NCBI RefSeq assembly: GCF_008642335.1
Contig: NZ_CP029191.1
Location: 7,502,001 to 7,566,000 of the forward strand
From: Streptomyces venezuelae
GTDB lineage: Bacteria > Actinomycetota > Actinomycetes > Streptomycetales > Streptomycetaceae
Direction: 5' to 3'
Length of the DNA stretch: 64,000 bases
A model generated the notes under the pieces. That model was given only the letters and a program-made list of their open reading frames with translations. It was not told the origin of the DNA and made no database searches. A program made the translations under genes and the position numbers. This document shows positions 1 through 8,600 of the stretch, piece after piece (within the stretch, counting starts at the first letter, position 1; each line of letters starts with the position of its first letter).

Positions 1-1
1 C

Positions 2-1204
2 CTGAAGGTCCTGAAGGATGTGGTCCTGGGAGGCGTCTACGGCGTCATCAAGCCGCCGATCAACGCGGCGGTGGGCGCCGCCCAAACGGCAGTCAGGAAG
101 ATCATCCCGGGCGATGACAGCGGACTGGAGCAGCTGGCCACCGGCATCCCCCGCAAGATGGGCGACACGGTCCTGGACTGGATCAAGGAAATGGACGTCG
201 CTCCCGTCAGCGGGGGCGGCTTCATTCCGTGGGCCAAGTGGAAGGACGGCGACGGCGAGAAGGTCACCTACGGCGGCGTGGTCGTCAACAAACGCACGGC
301 CGCCATGCTGAAGAACGCCTCCAAGTTGGCCAGGACCGCTTTCACGATGTTCCAGGGCAGCTACAGCAACAGCGTGGGGCAGTCCGCCGGGACGCATGCC
401 GGTGGCGGTGCGGTCGACCTCGGACCGGCCAAGGACTCGATCGTCGGCGCGATGCGCGCGTCCGGCTTCGCAGCCTGGCGGCGTACGCCGGCCGAGGGAT
501 TCTCGCCGCACATCCACGGCATCGCGGTGGGCGACCCGACGGTGTCGCCCCAGGCGGCGCAGCAGGTGAAGGATTTCCAGGCGGGTCTGAACGGGCTGGC
601 CAACAAGGGGCCCGACACCTACAAGGGCGGAACCGTCACTGGCGGCAAGTCCCCCGCCGCGGCGCAGGCGATTGCCAAGAGCATGCTGGGTGCCTACAAC
701 TGGTCGACCCACTGGTCGGCGCTGAAGGCCCTGTGGACGCGTGAGTCGGGCTGGCGCTGGAATGCGGACAACCCGACGAGCGATGCGTACGGCATCCCGC
801 AGGCGCTCCCCGGGAGCAAGATGAGGTCGGCCGGTGCGGACTGGAAGACCAACCCCGCGACACAGATCAAGTGGGGTCTGGGCTACATCAAGGACCGCTA
901 CGGCACCCCGACCAGGGCGAACGACTTCCAGAAGGCGCACAACTGGTACGGCCTCGGGACACCGGGGGCGAGCCGCGGCCCGGCGGTCGTCGGCGAGTCC
1001 GGCCCGGAGTTCATGAACCTCCGGGGCGGTGAGCGCATCGACACCTTGCGGGACCTGGTCGGCCGCGGCGGCGGTGACGTGAACGTCGAGGTGAACATCC
1101 CGATCACTGGCCGTGCCGACCACGGCGTCGTCGACCGCCTGGAGCGGGAGACCATCCCCCAGCTGACTATGGCGATCAAGCAAGGAGTCGGGAGGCGTCC
1201 GTGA
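2..1204 (+). CDS. Phage tail tape-measure protein, C-terminal part, with two cell-wall hydrolase domains (partial)
   Basis: The frame is open from the left edge, so the N-terminus lies outside. Tape-measure proteins set tail length and often carry peptidoglycan-cutting domains used at DNA entry. Counting from the first GTG at 20, an M15-peptidase-like segment sits at about residues 110-175 (a HAGGGAVDLG zinc-site pattern and, later, a PHIHG motif). A lytic-transglycosylase-like segment follows at about 215-300 (RESGW as the catalytic-Glu context, then GIPQALPGSKM and a WGLGYIKDRYG end). The tail has the VVGESGPEFMNL motif common near the end of actinophage tape measures. Its stop overlaps the next start (GTGA). 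Identification of the hydrolase classes rests on motifs only; the tape-measure call rests on position before the tail genes and this C-terminal motif. Confidence 0.75.
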   Translation: MKVLKDVVLGGVYGVIKPPINAAVGAAQTAVRKIIPGDDSGLEQLATGIPRKMGDTVLDWIKEMDVAPVSGGGFIPWAKWKDGDGEKVTYGGVVVNKRTAAMLKNASKLARTAFTMFQGSYSNSVGQSAGTHAGGGAVDLGPAKDSIVGAMRASGFAAWRRTPAEGFSPHIHGIAVGDPTVSPQAAQQVKDFQAGLNGLANKGPDTYKGGTVTGGKSPAAAQAIAKSMLGAYNWSTHWSALKALWTRESGWRWNADNPTSDAYGIPQALPGSKMRSAGADWKTNPATQIKWGLGYIKDRYGTPTRANDFQKAHNWYGLGTPGASRGPAVVGESGPEFMNLRGGERIDTLRDLVGRGGGDVNVEVNIPITGRADHGVVDRLERETIPQLTMAIKQGVGRRP

Positions 1205-4200
1205 CTTCCCTGGCCCACATCTGCAATGACGACTTTCGTAACGAAGGTTGGGTGCTGGTTGGGTCAGGGGTCTCGCGGCTCTTCCACTGCTGGAACAACG
1301 ATGACGACAGCCGCTACTGCTACAACCCGCCGCACAAGGGCCGGGCCTGCGTCAGGTTTCCCGTCGACATCGGCACCGTGCCGGAGGGCGCGGTCATCAC
1401 ATCCGTCACGGTGAAAGTCCGGGCGCGGAAGATGGACGGCCAGAACCGCACGCTGACCATCAACGTGTCCTGCCTCGATGACACCTCGCGATTCACCTCG
1501 CGCACCATCCCGCTGACGCAGACGATCGAAGACTACGAGGTGGCGACCTACCAGCGGGACCCGCTCGGACACCCCTGGGACATCCATCGCCTGAACAAGC
1601 TGCTCTGCCAGGTGTTCAGTTATGCGTCGTCACTGCACTGCATCCGCGTCTACAAGGTGTGGGTGCAGATCAACTACCGGGTCAGGCCTACCGTCACAGT
1701 CGAGGCGCCGACCGGCACCGTGCTCACCCCGAGCCCGGTCATCAGCTGGACGTACAGCCAAGTGGATGGTGATCCGCAGGCGAAGGCTGAGTACCGCATC
1801 TTCACCGCGATCCAGACAGCAGAGTCGACCTTCAGCCCGAACAGCACGCCCCCGCAGTACCAGGCGACGGTCGAGGGTGACATCACGTCCCTCACCCTGC
1901 CGACCTCGATCAACCCTGACGTGTACTCCGTGTACGTCCGGGTGTACTCCAGCTTCGGCGCCAAGAGCGTCTGGGTGGGCCGTTCCTTCACCGTGCAGGG
2001 CCCCTCGCCCGGCGTGCCCGGTGACGACAACACCGTGAGTGGAACCCCCGGCATCGGTGTGGTCAGCGTCGTCCCGGACAGCTACGCGTCCGCCGTGGCG
2101 CTGACCCTGCGGGACAGCTCGAACCTCTTGAGTGTGCAGTCGGCTGACTTCGAGACCCTGACCGACGCCCCGGAGTACGTCACCACCAACTGCACAGCGG
2201 TGCAGGACACGAGTGTCTATTACGCGGGCGTGGCCTCGCTGAAGATGACCGCGTCCAGCGCGGCCACCATGTCCGTGCTGAGCCCCTTCGTGGAGCTGGC
2301 GCCGGACTCCCCGGTGACGGTGCGGGCGCAGCTCCGGGCGGCCGTCACGGCGCGCTCGGTCGCCGTCCGGTGCCGCTTCTACGACGACACGTACACCGCC
2401 GTTGCGGGCACCATCACAGGCACCGGCACAGACGCCACCAGCACGTGGACGGAGGTGAAGGCGAGCGACACGTCCCCGCCGACGACTGCGTACGCACGTG
2501 TCGAGATCGAGGTGACGAGCCCCGCGAATGGGGAAGTACATCACGCCGATCACGTCGGCCTGATGTACGGGGCCAATGCGCCCTGGTCCGACGGCGGCCA
2601 CACGAGCCGCAACATCCTGAGCGCGTTCAGCGCCACGGGCGACGACCCGGTTGGCGACAACTGGGTGGCCGGCGCGGGCAGCTCGATCAGCCGCGTCGCG
2701 GTGACCGGCACTGGGTCGCACGGCACGCTGACGAAGCGGCTGACCTACACCGGCATCACGCCCTCGCTCGCCTTCCGTGCGACGGGCACGGCTTTCACGT
2801 CGCCGACCAGCGGTACGGACTTCACGCTGAACCGGCCGGTCGGAGTCACGACCGGCGATCTCATGCTGGCCTTCGTCAGCTCGAACCAGCACAGCACGAT
2901 CACGCCGCCCGCAGGCTGGACGGCCGTCAACACGGCCTCGATCGATGACGGGTCGACGGACACGGCGCTCTTCGTCCTGAAGCGCACCGCGGGTGGCAGC
3001 GAGCCGTCGACCTGGACGGACGGCAGCCTGAGCGTGGCGTCCACGCGCCGGTACGCCTGCGTCGTCGCGTACAGCGGTGCGGCGGATGCCGCGGACCAGT
3101 TCGTTGCCGAAGGCGTGCTGACGCGCGCCACCGGCACGCCGCTCTACATGACCTCTGCGGTGGTCACGAACTCGGACGTGAACGCGTGGAGGGTGGCTGC
3201 CTTTGCGGTGAGCGACAACGCGGGCGGCGGCTCGATGATCGCCAACATCGCGCCGCCGACCAGCTCCGCAGACATCGCCTACGTCGGCAAAGGCACGGCC
3301 TGGACGACGACCAGCAACAGCACGTCGTACGTCATCAACCGACCCAGCGGCATCGTTTCGGGTGACCTGATGGTGGCCACCGTGGCGATCAGTGACACGG
3401 TCATCGCCACGCTGACGGCACCGTCCGGCTGGACGGTCGTCCGGCAGATCACGGAGTCCGATGGCGCGGCCAGTCTGCGCTTCGCGGTGCTGAAGCGCAC
3501 CGCGGGCAGCAGCGAGCCCAGCAGCTGGACGGGCACGCTCAGCGCCACAGTGAAGCCGATCGTCACGCAGGTCAGCGCGTACCGGAATGCCGACACGGCC
3601 GCGAACCAGTTCATCGCGGAGAACACCTCGCAGAGCGGCAGCGGTAACAGCATCAACACCGCGGCGGTCACGAACACCGACAGCCGTGCCTGGCGCATCT
3701 CCGCATTCGGCGCGTCCGGCGACTACTACACAGGCTGGGGCTACACCTCGGAGGTGACGGAGCGGTCGGACACCTCGGCTGAGTATCAGGTCAGCTGGTA
3801 CAGCTACCGCACGGCGACGCTGATGATGGCCGACTCCAACGGCCCGGTCGGCACCGGCTCGCACTCGCGGACCGGGTACCTGGATCGCAACTGGTATGCG
3901 GGCGCTTCCTGGGTCGGCATCATCAAGCCGCTGCCCAGCGCACCCGCTCCCGGTGCCAACGAGACGGAGCGCAACGAGAGCACGGCGGGCAGCACGGACC
4001 CGTGGCTGACGACGGGGATCTACGACAGCAACGGTGTGGTGCCGGTAGGCGCGACGTCGGTCACGGCGAGCTTCACCCCCGGCAGCGGCACGGATATCAA
4101 CAGCGCTGCGAGCTGGATCGGTTTGATCAAACCGGCCGTCCCCCTGGTCGCGGGCAAGACGGTGGCGACGATGCCGGACGCGGTCGATGTCTCCGGCATC

Positions 4201-5163
4201 GATCCGGCGATCATGCAACTGGCGGGCAGCAAGGTCACGTTCACGTCGGGGTTCCTGGGCAGCACGTCCGGCACTCCGTACCTGACGCTGTACTTCTACC
4301 GTGCCAACCAGCTGATCAGCAGCCAGACGATCCAGGGCACGAGCTTTAACGCCACGACCTGGGTGAAGAGTGCGGGGACCTTCGCGGTCCCCGACGGCAC
4401 GACGCGGATCAAGGGCGAGGTGTCGGTCACGGACCGCGCAGTCAGCGACCTGGTCTACTTCGACCGCGTCGGCATCCTGCTCGGGTCGTCGTCGGTGTGG
4501 CGCAACGGGACGGGACGCAGCACGCATGCCGTTTGGCACGTTCCTGAGTTGCAGTATCAGGACGATGACGGCAGCGGGTACGGCGAGTGGCAGGCACTGC
4601 CTGGCATCGCCGCGAGCCCGCCCGTGTACGACCCGCTGAGCGGCGTCGCGACGTACACGGACGACACCGTCATCCCCCTGGTCAACCGGCGCTACCGGGC
4701 GCAGACCATCTCGTACGGCCTGGCCGGCGACCGCTTCGTCAGCGGCTTCGGCCCGCCGTCGGATGAGGTCTCGCTGACCGCCGTGAACTGGTGGCTGAAG
4801 GACATCAGCACGCGGACCGCGATCTCGCTGCGCGTCAAAGCGGAGCCGCTGCAGGTCGGGACGACGGGCACGAGCGTCATGTATCAGCCGCTCGGTGAGG
4901 ATTACCCGGTGGTGCTGTCCGAGGGCTACAAGGGCGACGCAATCGAGCTGACGCTGATCCTCAAGCGGGAGGAGTACGCGCCGTTGCGGGCCCTTCTGCG
5001 GTCGGGCCGGACGCTGTTCCTCCAGACCAACGTGGATCACGCCTGGTGGGTCCGCGCGGTCGGTGATATTCAGGCCGAAGTGCAGGTCTCGGGGCAGCGC
5101 TTCGTCGATCCGATCCGTTTCGTGAAAGTCACCTTCGTGCAGGTGGCCGCCCCTGAGTCCTGA
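1201..5163 (+). CDS. Large phage minor tail / tail-tip protein
   Basis: A 1320-residue protein starting at a GTG that overlaps the tape-measure stop, so translation is probably coupled. The first 160 residues look like a beta-rich N-terminal domain. A fibronectin-III-like segment follows (around residue 165, with PTGTVLTPSPVISWTY). The middle contains two related copies of a roughly 170-residue unit: both copies have a GDLM(L/V)A motif, a GWT(A/V)V motif, and VLKRTAG.SEPS(T/S)WT followed by A(A/N)QF. The C-terminal 250 residues include an YGEWQALPG-type segment typical of actinophage distal tail proteins. It probably sits at the tail tip and may contact the host surface. The phage role is inferred from size, modular beta repeats and position; the exact tail position is unknown. 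Confidence 0.75.
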   Translation: MTSLAHICNDDFRNEGWVLVGSGVSRLFHCWNNDDDSRYCYNPPHKGRACVRFPVDIGTVPEGAVITSVTVKVRARKMDGQNRTLTINVSCLDDTSRFTSRTIPLTQTIEDYEVATYQRDPLGHPWDIHRLNKLLCQVFSYASSLHCIRVYKVWVQINYRVRPTVTVEAPTGTVLTPSPVISWTYSQVDGDPQAKAEYRIFTAIQTAESTFSPNSTPPQYQATVEGDITSLTLPTSINPDVYSVYVRVYSSFGAKSVWVGRSFTVQGPSPGVPGDDNTVSGTPGIGVVSVVPDSYASAVALTLRDSSNLLSVQSADFETLTDAPEYVTTNCTAVQDTSVYYAGVASLKMTASSAATMSVLSPFVELAPDSPVTVRAQLRAAVTARSVAVRCRFYDDTYTAVAGTITGTGTDATSTWTEVKASDTSPPTTAYARVEIEVTSPANGEVHHADHVGLMYGANAPWSDGGHTSRNILSAFSATGDDPVGDNWVAGAGSSISRVAVTGTGSHGTLTKRLTYTGITPSLAFRATGTAFTSPTSGTDFTLNRPVGVTTGDLMLAFVSSNQHSTITPPAGWTAVNTASIDDGSTDTALFVLKRTAGGSEPSTWTDGSLSVASTRRYACVVAYSGAADAADQFVAEGVLTRATGTPLYMTSAVVTNSDVNAWRVAAFAVSDNAGGGSMIANIAPPTSSADIAYVGKGTAWTTTSNSTSYVINRPSGIVSGDLMVATVAISDTVIATLTAPSGWTVVRQITESDGAASLRFAVLKRTAGSSEPSSWTGTLSATVKPIVTQVSAYRNADTAANQFIAENTSQSGSGNSINTAAVTNTDSRAWRISAFGASGDYYTGWGYTSEVTERSDTSAEYQVSWYSYRTATLMMADSNGPVGTGSHSRTGYLDRNWYAGASWVGIIKPLPSAPAPGANETERNESTAGSTDPWLTTGIYDSNGVVPVGATSVTASFTPGSGTDINSAASWIGLIKPAVPLVAGKTVATMPDAVDVSGIDPAIMQLAGSKVTFTSGFLGSTSGTPYLTLYFYRANQLISSQTIQGTSFNATTWVKSAGTFAVPDGTTRIKGEVSVTDRAVSDLVYFDRVGILLGSSSVWRNGTGRSTHAVWHVPELQYQDDDGSGYGEWQALPGIAASPPVYDPLSGVATYTDDTVIPLVNRRYRAQTISYGLAGDRFVSGFGPPSDEVSLTAVNWWLKDISTRTAISLRVKAEPLQVGTTGTSVMYQPLGEDYPVVLSEGYKGDAIELTLILKREEYAPLRALLRSGRTLFLQTNVDHAWWVRAVGDIQAEVQVSGQRFVDPIRFVKVTFVQVAAPES

Positions 5164-5174
5164 GAGGCGGGCCG

Positions 5175-6302
5175 ATGGCAGTCCAGCGCGCATCGGCCCG
5201 CCTGCTCGCGGAGATCAGGCGCAGTCACCAGGTCTACGCCTACATCGACGTGATCTCTCCGACGCAGGAGCGGATGCGTCTGCCCGCGACCGGGGGAGAG
5301 GTGAACTGCGACCGCACGGCGAGCGTGCGGCGCACCTGCAAAGCCACCTGCGTCGATCCGCTCGGCACGCTGGTCCCGGAGGGCCCCGCCAGCCTGCTCA
5401 CTCCCTACGGGACGGAACTGCGCCCCTACCGCGGCGTTCGGTACAGCGACGGCACGACGGACGTCTTGCCGCTCGGCGTCTTCCGCCTGGCCAAGGTCAG
5501 CGTCTCCGACGGCACGGGCGGATCACCGGACATCCAGCTGGACGCCTATGACCTGAGCCGCACCGTGGCCAGGGACAAGTTCGTCAGCCCGTACGTCATC
5601 GCTGAGGGCACGAACATCGTCGACGCGATCAAGGCGATCCTGGAACGCACCTTCCCGGACCTGTCCTACGACGCGATCAGCACGACCAGGACCACGACGG
5701 CACCGCGCCTGTACGACGTCGGCGACGACCCGTGGGAGGCGGTCACCGAGCTGGCCACCTCGCTCGGCTGTGACATCTACTTTGACGTGGAGGGCTGGGT
5801 CGTCATCGCCCCGCCCGTCGACATTGACGCCCTGCCTTCGCCCGACTTCCAGTACATGCCGGGGCAGGGCAAGCTGCTCGATCTCTCCCGCGTCTTCACG
5901 GACGAGCCCGGCTACAACGGCGTCGTCCTGACGGGGGAGTCGCCGGGCGACGAACTGCCCCCGGTGCGCGCGGTGGCGTGGGACGAAGAGCCGACCAGCG
6001 CCACGTACCACCTGGGTCCGTACGGCGAAGTGCCGATGTTCCTCACGGACCAGCTCATCAAGACCGCCGAAGAGGCGCAGGCCACCGCGGACCAGCTTCT
6101 GCGGAACCTGCTCGGCTTCAGCGCGCAGCTCTCGATCACCGGCATCGTGAATCCTGCGTACGAGGCGGGTGCCGTCATCGAGGTGGTCCGCGAGCGCAGC
6201 CACGTCAGCGGCCTGTACGCGGTCGACTCCTTCAACGTGCCCCTGGACGCGAAGGGAACGCAGTCCCTGACGCTGCGGCAGAAGCGGACGGCGGGGGGTT
6301 GA
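5175..6302 (+). CDS. Phage minor tail / baseplate protein (DUF5047-like)
   Basis: A 375-residue protein that starts 11 bases after the previous stop. The opening (SHQVYAYIDV, then a cysteine-containing VRRTCKATCVDP stretch and a PLGVFRL motif) matches the DUF5047 type of phage tail protein found after the large minor tail gene in many actinophages. The middle part (GDDPWEAVTELATSLGCDIYFD) resembles tail-hub folds. It probably forms part of the baseplate hub joined to the neighbouring tail-tip proteins. No enzyme motif is visible. It converges with the small minus-strand gene that follows, with stops one base apart. Confidence 0.7.
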   Translation: MAVQRASARLLAEIRRSHQVYAYIDVISPTQERMRLPATGGEVNCDRTASVRRTCKATCVDPLGTLVPEGPASLLTPYGTELRPYRGVRYSDGTTDVLPLGVFRLAKVSVSDGTGGSPDIQLDAYDLSRTVARDKFVSPYVIAEGTNIVDAIKAILERTFPDLSYDAISTTRTTTAPRLYDVGDDPWEAVTELATSLGCDIYFDVEGWVVIAPPVDIDALPSPDFQYMPGQGKLLDLSRVFTDEPGYNGVVLTGESPGDELPPVRAVAWDEEPTSATYHLGPYGEVPMFLTDQLIKTAEEAQATADQLLRNLLGFSAQLSITGIVNPAYEAGAVIEVVRERSHVSGLYAVDSFNVPLDAKGTQSLTLRQKRTAGG

Positions 6303-6303
6303 T

Positions 6304-6510
6304 TCACGGGTACGTGCTGTGCGGGCGGGATTTCTGCTGATCCGCGTGCAGCATCTGGTTTCCGGCTGCACTGACAGACAGGGTGACCCCTGTTATTACC
6401 AGGCCCAGAATGAAGCGTGTTGCTCCGCTGTCGGTCGACATCCACCACAGCCCCAGCGGAATCACTATCGCCAGCCCCAGCAGGACTAGAAGAATCAAGG
6501 TTCCCGTCAT
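6304..6510 (-). CDS. Small two-helix membrane protein inside the tail operon (unknown function)
   Basis: A 68-residue protein read against the surrounding tail genes. The start chosen is the ATG at 6510, which has a GGGGGAA ribosome-binding stretch about 6 bases upstream; a longer ORF from 6543 would ignore that site. Two hydrophobic segments are visible: residues 3-24 (LILLVLLGLAIVIPLGLWW) and about 32-48. The C-terminus is short and polar. The segment is less G+C-rich than the tail genes beside it. An opposite-strand gene with its own signals among late genes is the usual layout of a prophage moron, expressed in the lysogen, and small membrane proteins of that kind can block superinfection. 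That role is inference only. Confidence 0.5.
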   Translation of the reverse strand: MTGTLILLVLLGLAIVIPLGLWWMSTDSGATRFILGLVITGVTLSVSAAGNQMLHADQQKSRPHSTYP

Positions 6511-6590
6511 GGTATTTCCCCCGTAACTGCTACTGCGCGGCACCTTTCTCCTGAATCAAGAAACTGTCAATTGGGGCGAGCGGGGGGCGC

Positions 6591-7691
6591 ATGAGTACCC
6601 CCGACGAGTCCGTCCCGTCCGAGCCGCCCGTCACTCCCGAGGAAGCCGCCGCGCAGGACGCCGCGGCACAAGCGGAGGCCGCCGCGGCGGCGCAGCTCCA
6701 GGCGATCCGCGAGCTGGCCGCGGAGATCGCGAAGCAGACGCTGCTGGACTTCGATCCTGCGACGATCCGCAAGGGCACCGTGACCGCCATCGCCGACACC
6801 GCGAGCCCGCCGACGCTCAGCGTGCAGATCAGCGGCGACACCACCACAACCATCGACGGCATCCGCTCCATCGAGAGCTACGTGCCGGTCGTCGGCGACA
6901 CCGCGCTGATCATCAAGCAGGGCACCGACCTGGTCGCCCTCGGCAAGATCGCCGCGGCGTACTCCGCAACCTCCTGGACGGTCGTCACGCTCGGGGCAGG
7001 CTGGACGCACAACGGCAACGGCGGGGGACAGGTCAGGTACCGGCGCATCTGGGACAACGGCTCACCGAAAATGCAGTGGCGCGGCGTGGCCGCCCGGTCG
7101 AGCGGCACCGTGGCGGTGAGCACGCCGCTCGCAACCGGATACCGCCCTCTGGCGCGCGTCCCGGTCGACGCGGGCCGCTCGGAGGCGGGCGGTGCCACCA
7201 CCGTGAAGCTGCACTTCGAGACGGACGGCACGGTGGTGATGGTCGGCGGGACGACCGTGCCGACCGCCGAGGCCGCGAGCGGCAACACGGGCAGCGAGTC
7301 GTCCCACTCCCACGGCATGGAGAACAACGTCCACGACCACGGCGGGGGAGTGTCGAGCGAGGGGTCGCACACCCATGGCATCGCCAACAATGATCACAAC
7401 CACGGCGGCAGCACGAACAGCGCCTCGGGTCACAGCCATACCATCCCGATCACAACGCACAAACACGGATCGGCGGCCGACGGGGAGCCAGGCGGCACGA
7501 CCAGCGTGAACAATCACTCTCACTCGATCAACGAGACGACGCACAAACACGGGTCGGCGACGGCCGGCCAGCCCGGCGGTACGACGGGGACCGAGGCGCA
7601 CAGCCACACGCTGGGCAGCCACACGCACACGCTGACGGTCACTGACCCGGTCTGGATCTCTTTCAATGGCATCGAGTACTTCCTTGACTGA
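6591..7691 (+). CDS. Phage tail fibre-like protein with histidine-rich repeats
   Basis: A 366-residue protein. Residues 1-45 are Ala/Glu-rich and probably coiled. Residues 55-120 look like a small beta domain (GTVTAIADTASPPTLSVQISG, ending VALGKIA) seen in baseplate/spike proteins. From about residue 235 the chain is built of short units with HSHG, HDHGG, HTHG, HNHGG, HSHT, HKHGSA and HTHTL motifs, mixed with Gly/Ser/Thr. HxH repeats of this type in T4 long and short tail fibres bind iron or other metal ions along a trimer axis, so a trimeric metal-binding fibre shaft is a reasonable inference. The C-terminus ends in WISFNGIEYFLD. It overlaps the next ORF by 26 bases. Confidence 0.65.
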   Translation: MSTPDESVPSEPPVTPEEAAAQDAAAQAEAAAAAQLQAIRELAAEIAKQTLLDFDPATIRKGTVTAIADTASPPTLSVQISGDTTTTIDGIRSIESYVPVVGDTALIIKQGTDLVALGKIAAAYSATSWTVVTLGAGWTHNGNGGGQVRYRRIWDNGSPKMQWRGVAARSSGTVAVSTPLATGYRPLARVPVDAGRSEAGGATTVKLHFETDGTVVMVGGTTVPTAEAASGNTGSESSHSHGMENNVHDHGGGVSSEGSHTHGIANNDHNHGGSTNSASGHSHTIPITTHKHGSAADGEPGGTTSVNNHSHSINETTHKHGSATAGQPGGTTGTEAHSHTLGSHTHTLTVTDPVWISFNGIEYFLD

Positions 7692-7977
7692 ATCGGCCGC
7701 TGACGCCGCCGACCCTGCCAGCAGCGTCCTGGTGCAGTACGGCGCCGTGGGCGTCATCGCGCTGCTGGCCATCGCCGCGGTACGCGTGCTGTACGTCCGC
7801 CTGAGCGCTGCCCTGGACCGTGAGACGCAGCGCGCGGACCGGCTCGAAGAAGAGCTGCGCAAGCTCAACGAAACGGTGAGAAGTGAGTACGTCGCCACCA
7901 TCACTACGGCTGCGCAGGCGATCGTCGACGCGAATCGCGCCATCGAGGACGCACGCGCCGCAGTCCGACGGAGTTGA
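7666..7977 (+). CDS. Small membrane protein with coiled-coil tail (phage late gene, unknown function)
   Basis: A 103-residue protein with one membrane helix at about residues 23-43 (VLVQYGAVGVIALLAIAAVRVLYV) followed by a charged heptad-like segment (RETQRADRLEEELRKLNETV). The start is uncertain. The ATG at 7666 overlaps the fibre gene by 26 bases; a TTG at 7684 would shorten the overlap. It opens a run of three overlapping or near-contiguous small genes before the endolysin, so it may belong to the lysis or virion-associated set. One helix plus a coiled coil can fit a spanin-like or holin-accessory role, but nothing in the sequence proves it. Confidence 0.55.
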   Translation: MASSTSLTESAADAADPASSVLVQYGAVGVIALLAIAAVRVLYVRLSAALDRETQRADRLEEELRKLNETVRSEYVATITTAAQAIVDANRAIEDARAAVRRS

Positions 7978-7981
7978 TCTC

Positions 7982-8167
7982 ATGTCGCAGGACCACACGC
8001 GAGATTCCCCGTTGACCGCCTCGGAGAAGCTGCGCGAAGACCTGCTGCGCATGGCCGCACGGCTGGCGGCCTTCTCAGAGGAACTGACAGCCAAGGCGGC
8101 ACTGCTGCGCAGCGAATCGGGGGACGACGGTGACTCAGGAACCGGAGCCGCTGAAGCGGCTGACTGA
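7982..8167 (+). CDS. Small hydrophilic phage protein (unknown function)
   Basis: A 61-residue protein starting at the ATG four bases after the previous stop. It is mainly one amphipathic helix (SEKLREDLLRMAARLAAFSEELTAKAALL) with an acidic, Gly/Ser-rich end. Its last 38 bases overlap the next gene, which starts at a GTG in another frame, so the two are probably translated together. No known family is recognised. Confidence 0.5.
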   Translation: MSQDHTRDSPLTASEKLREDLLRMAARLAAFSEELTAKAALLRSESGDDGDSGTGAAEAAD

Positions 8168-8597
8168 ACTGGCGACGCAGCTCATCGAAGAGACGAAGGC
8201 GCTCAGCGGGGAGAGCGGCAAGGAGTTCGCGAAGGTCTCCCGCAGGATGCGGCGCACGGACCGCACGGTCGTTCTCCTGATCGGCAGCATGCTGCTGGAT
8301 GTGGCCTTCACGGTGCTCATGGGCTTCGGCTACGTCCGGGTCGACGGCAACACCGACCGCATCGACGAACTGACCCACCGCCTGGACGTCTCGCAGTCCG
8401 ACACCCGGCAGAAGGCGCTCTGTCCGCTCTATCAACTTTTTCGCGACTCCAAGTCGGCGGCGGGCCGCAAGGCGGCGCCGGACCCGAAGGCGTACGACCA
8501 CGCCTTTGAAGTGATCGAAGACGGCTACCGGGTGCTCGACTGCAAGTCCTTCGCGGACGGCGACAAGTCGTGGTCCGGGCCAAGTCCGAAGGGATAG
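8130..8597 (+). CDS. Phage membrane protein with one transmembrane helix (unknown function)
   Basis: A 155-residue protein starting at a GTG with a GGGGGA site 6-7 bases upstream. Residues 1-45 are a charged helix; residues 47-66 form a membrane segment (TVVLLIGSMLLDVAFTVLMGF). A heptad-like helix follows (DRIDELTHRLDVSQSD), then a C-terminal part with two cysteines. This layout is common in genes just before actinophage endolysins. It may help anchor or time lysis, but no family is recognised and the role is not shown by sequence. Confidence 0.55.
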   Translation: MTQEPEPLKRLTELATQLIEETKALSGESGKEFAKVSRRMRRTDRTVVLLIGSMLLDVAFTVLMGFGYVRVDGNTDRIDELTHRLDVSQSDTRQKALCPLYQLFRDSKSAAGRKAAPDPKAYDHAFEVIEDGYRVLDCKSFADGDKSWSGPSPKG

Positions 8598-8600
8598 CCC

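Noticed and set aside
1630..5193. 1187-codon minus-strand frame opposite the tail-tip gene
   Set aside because: Low-complexity Arg/Ala/Val product, no start signals, and it covers the coupled phage tail gene.
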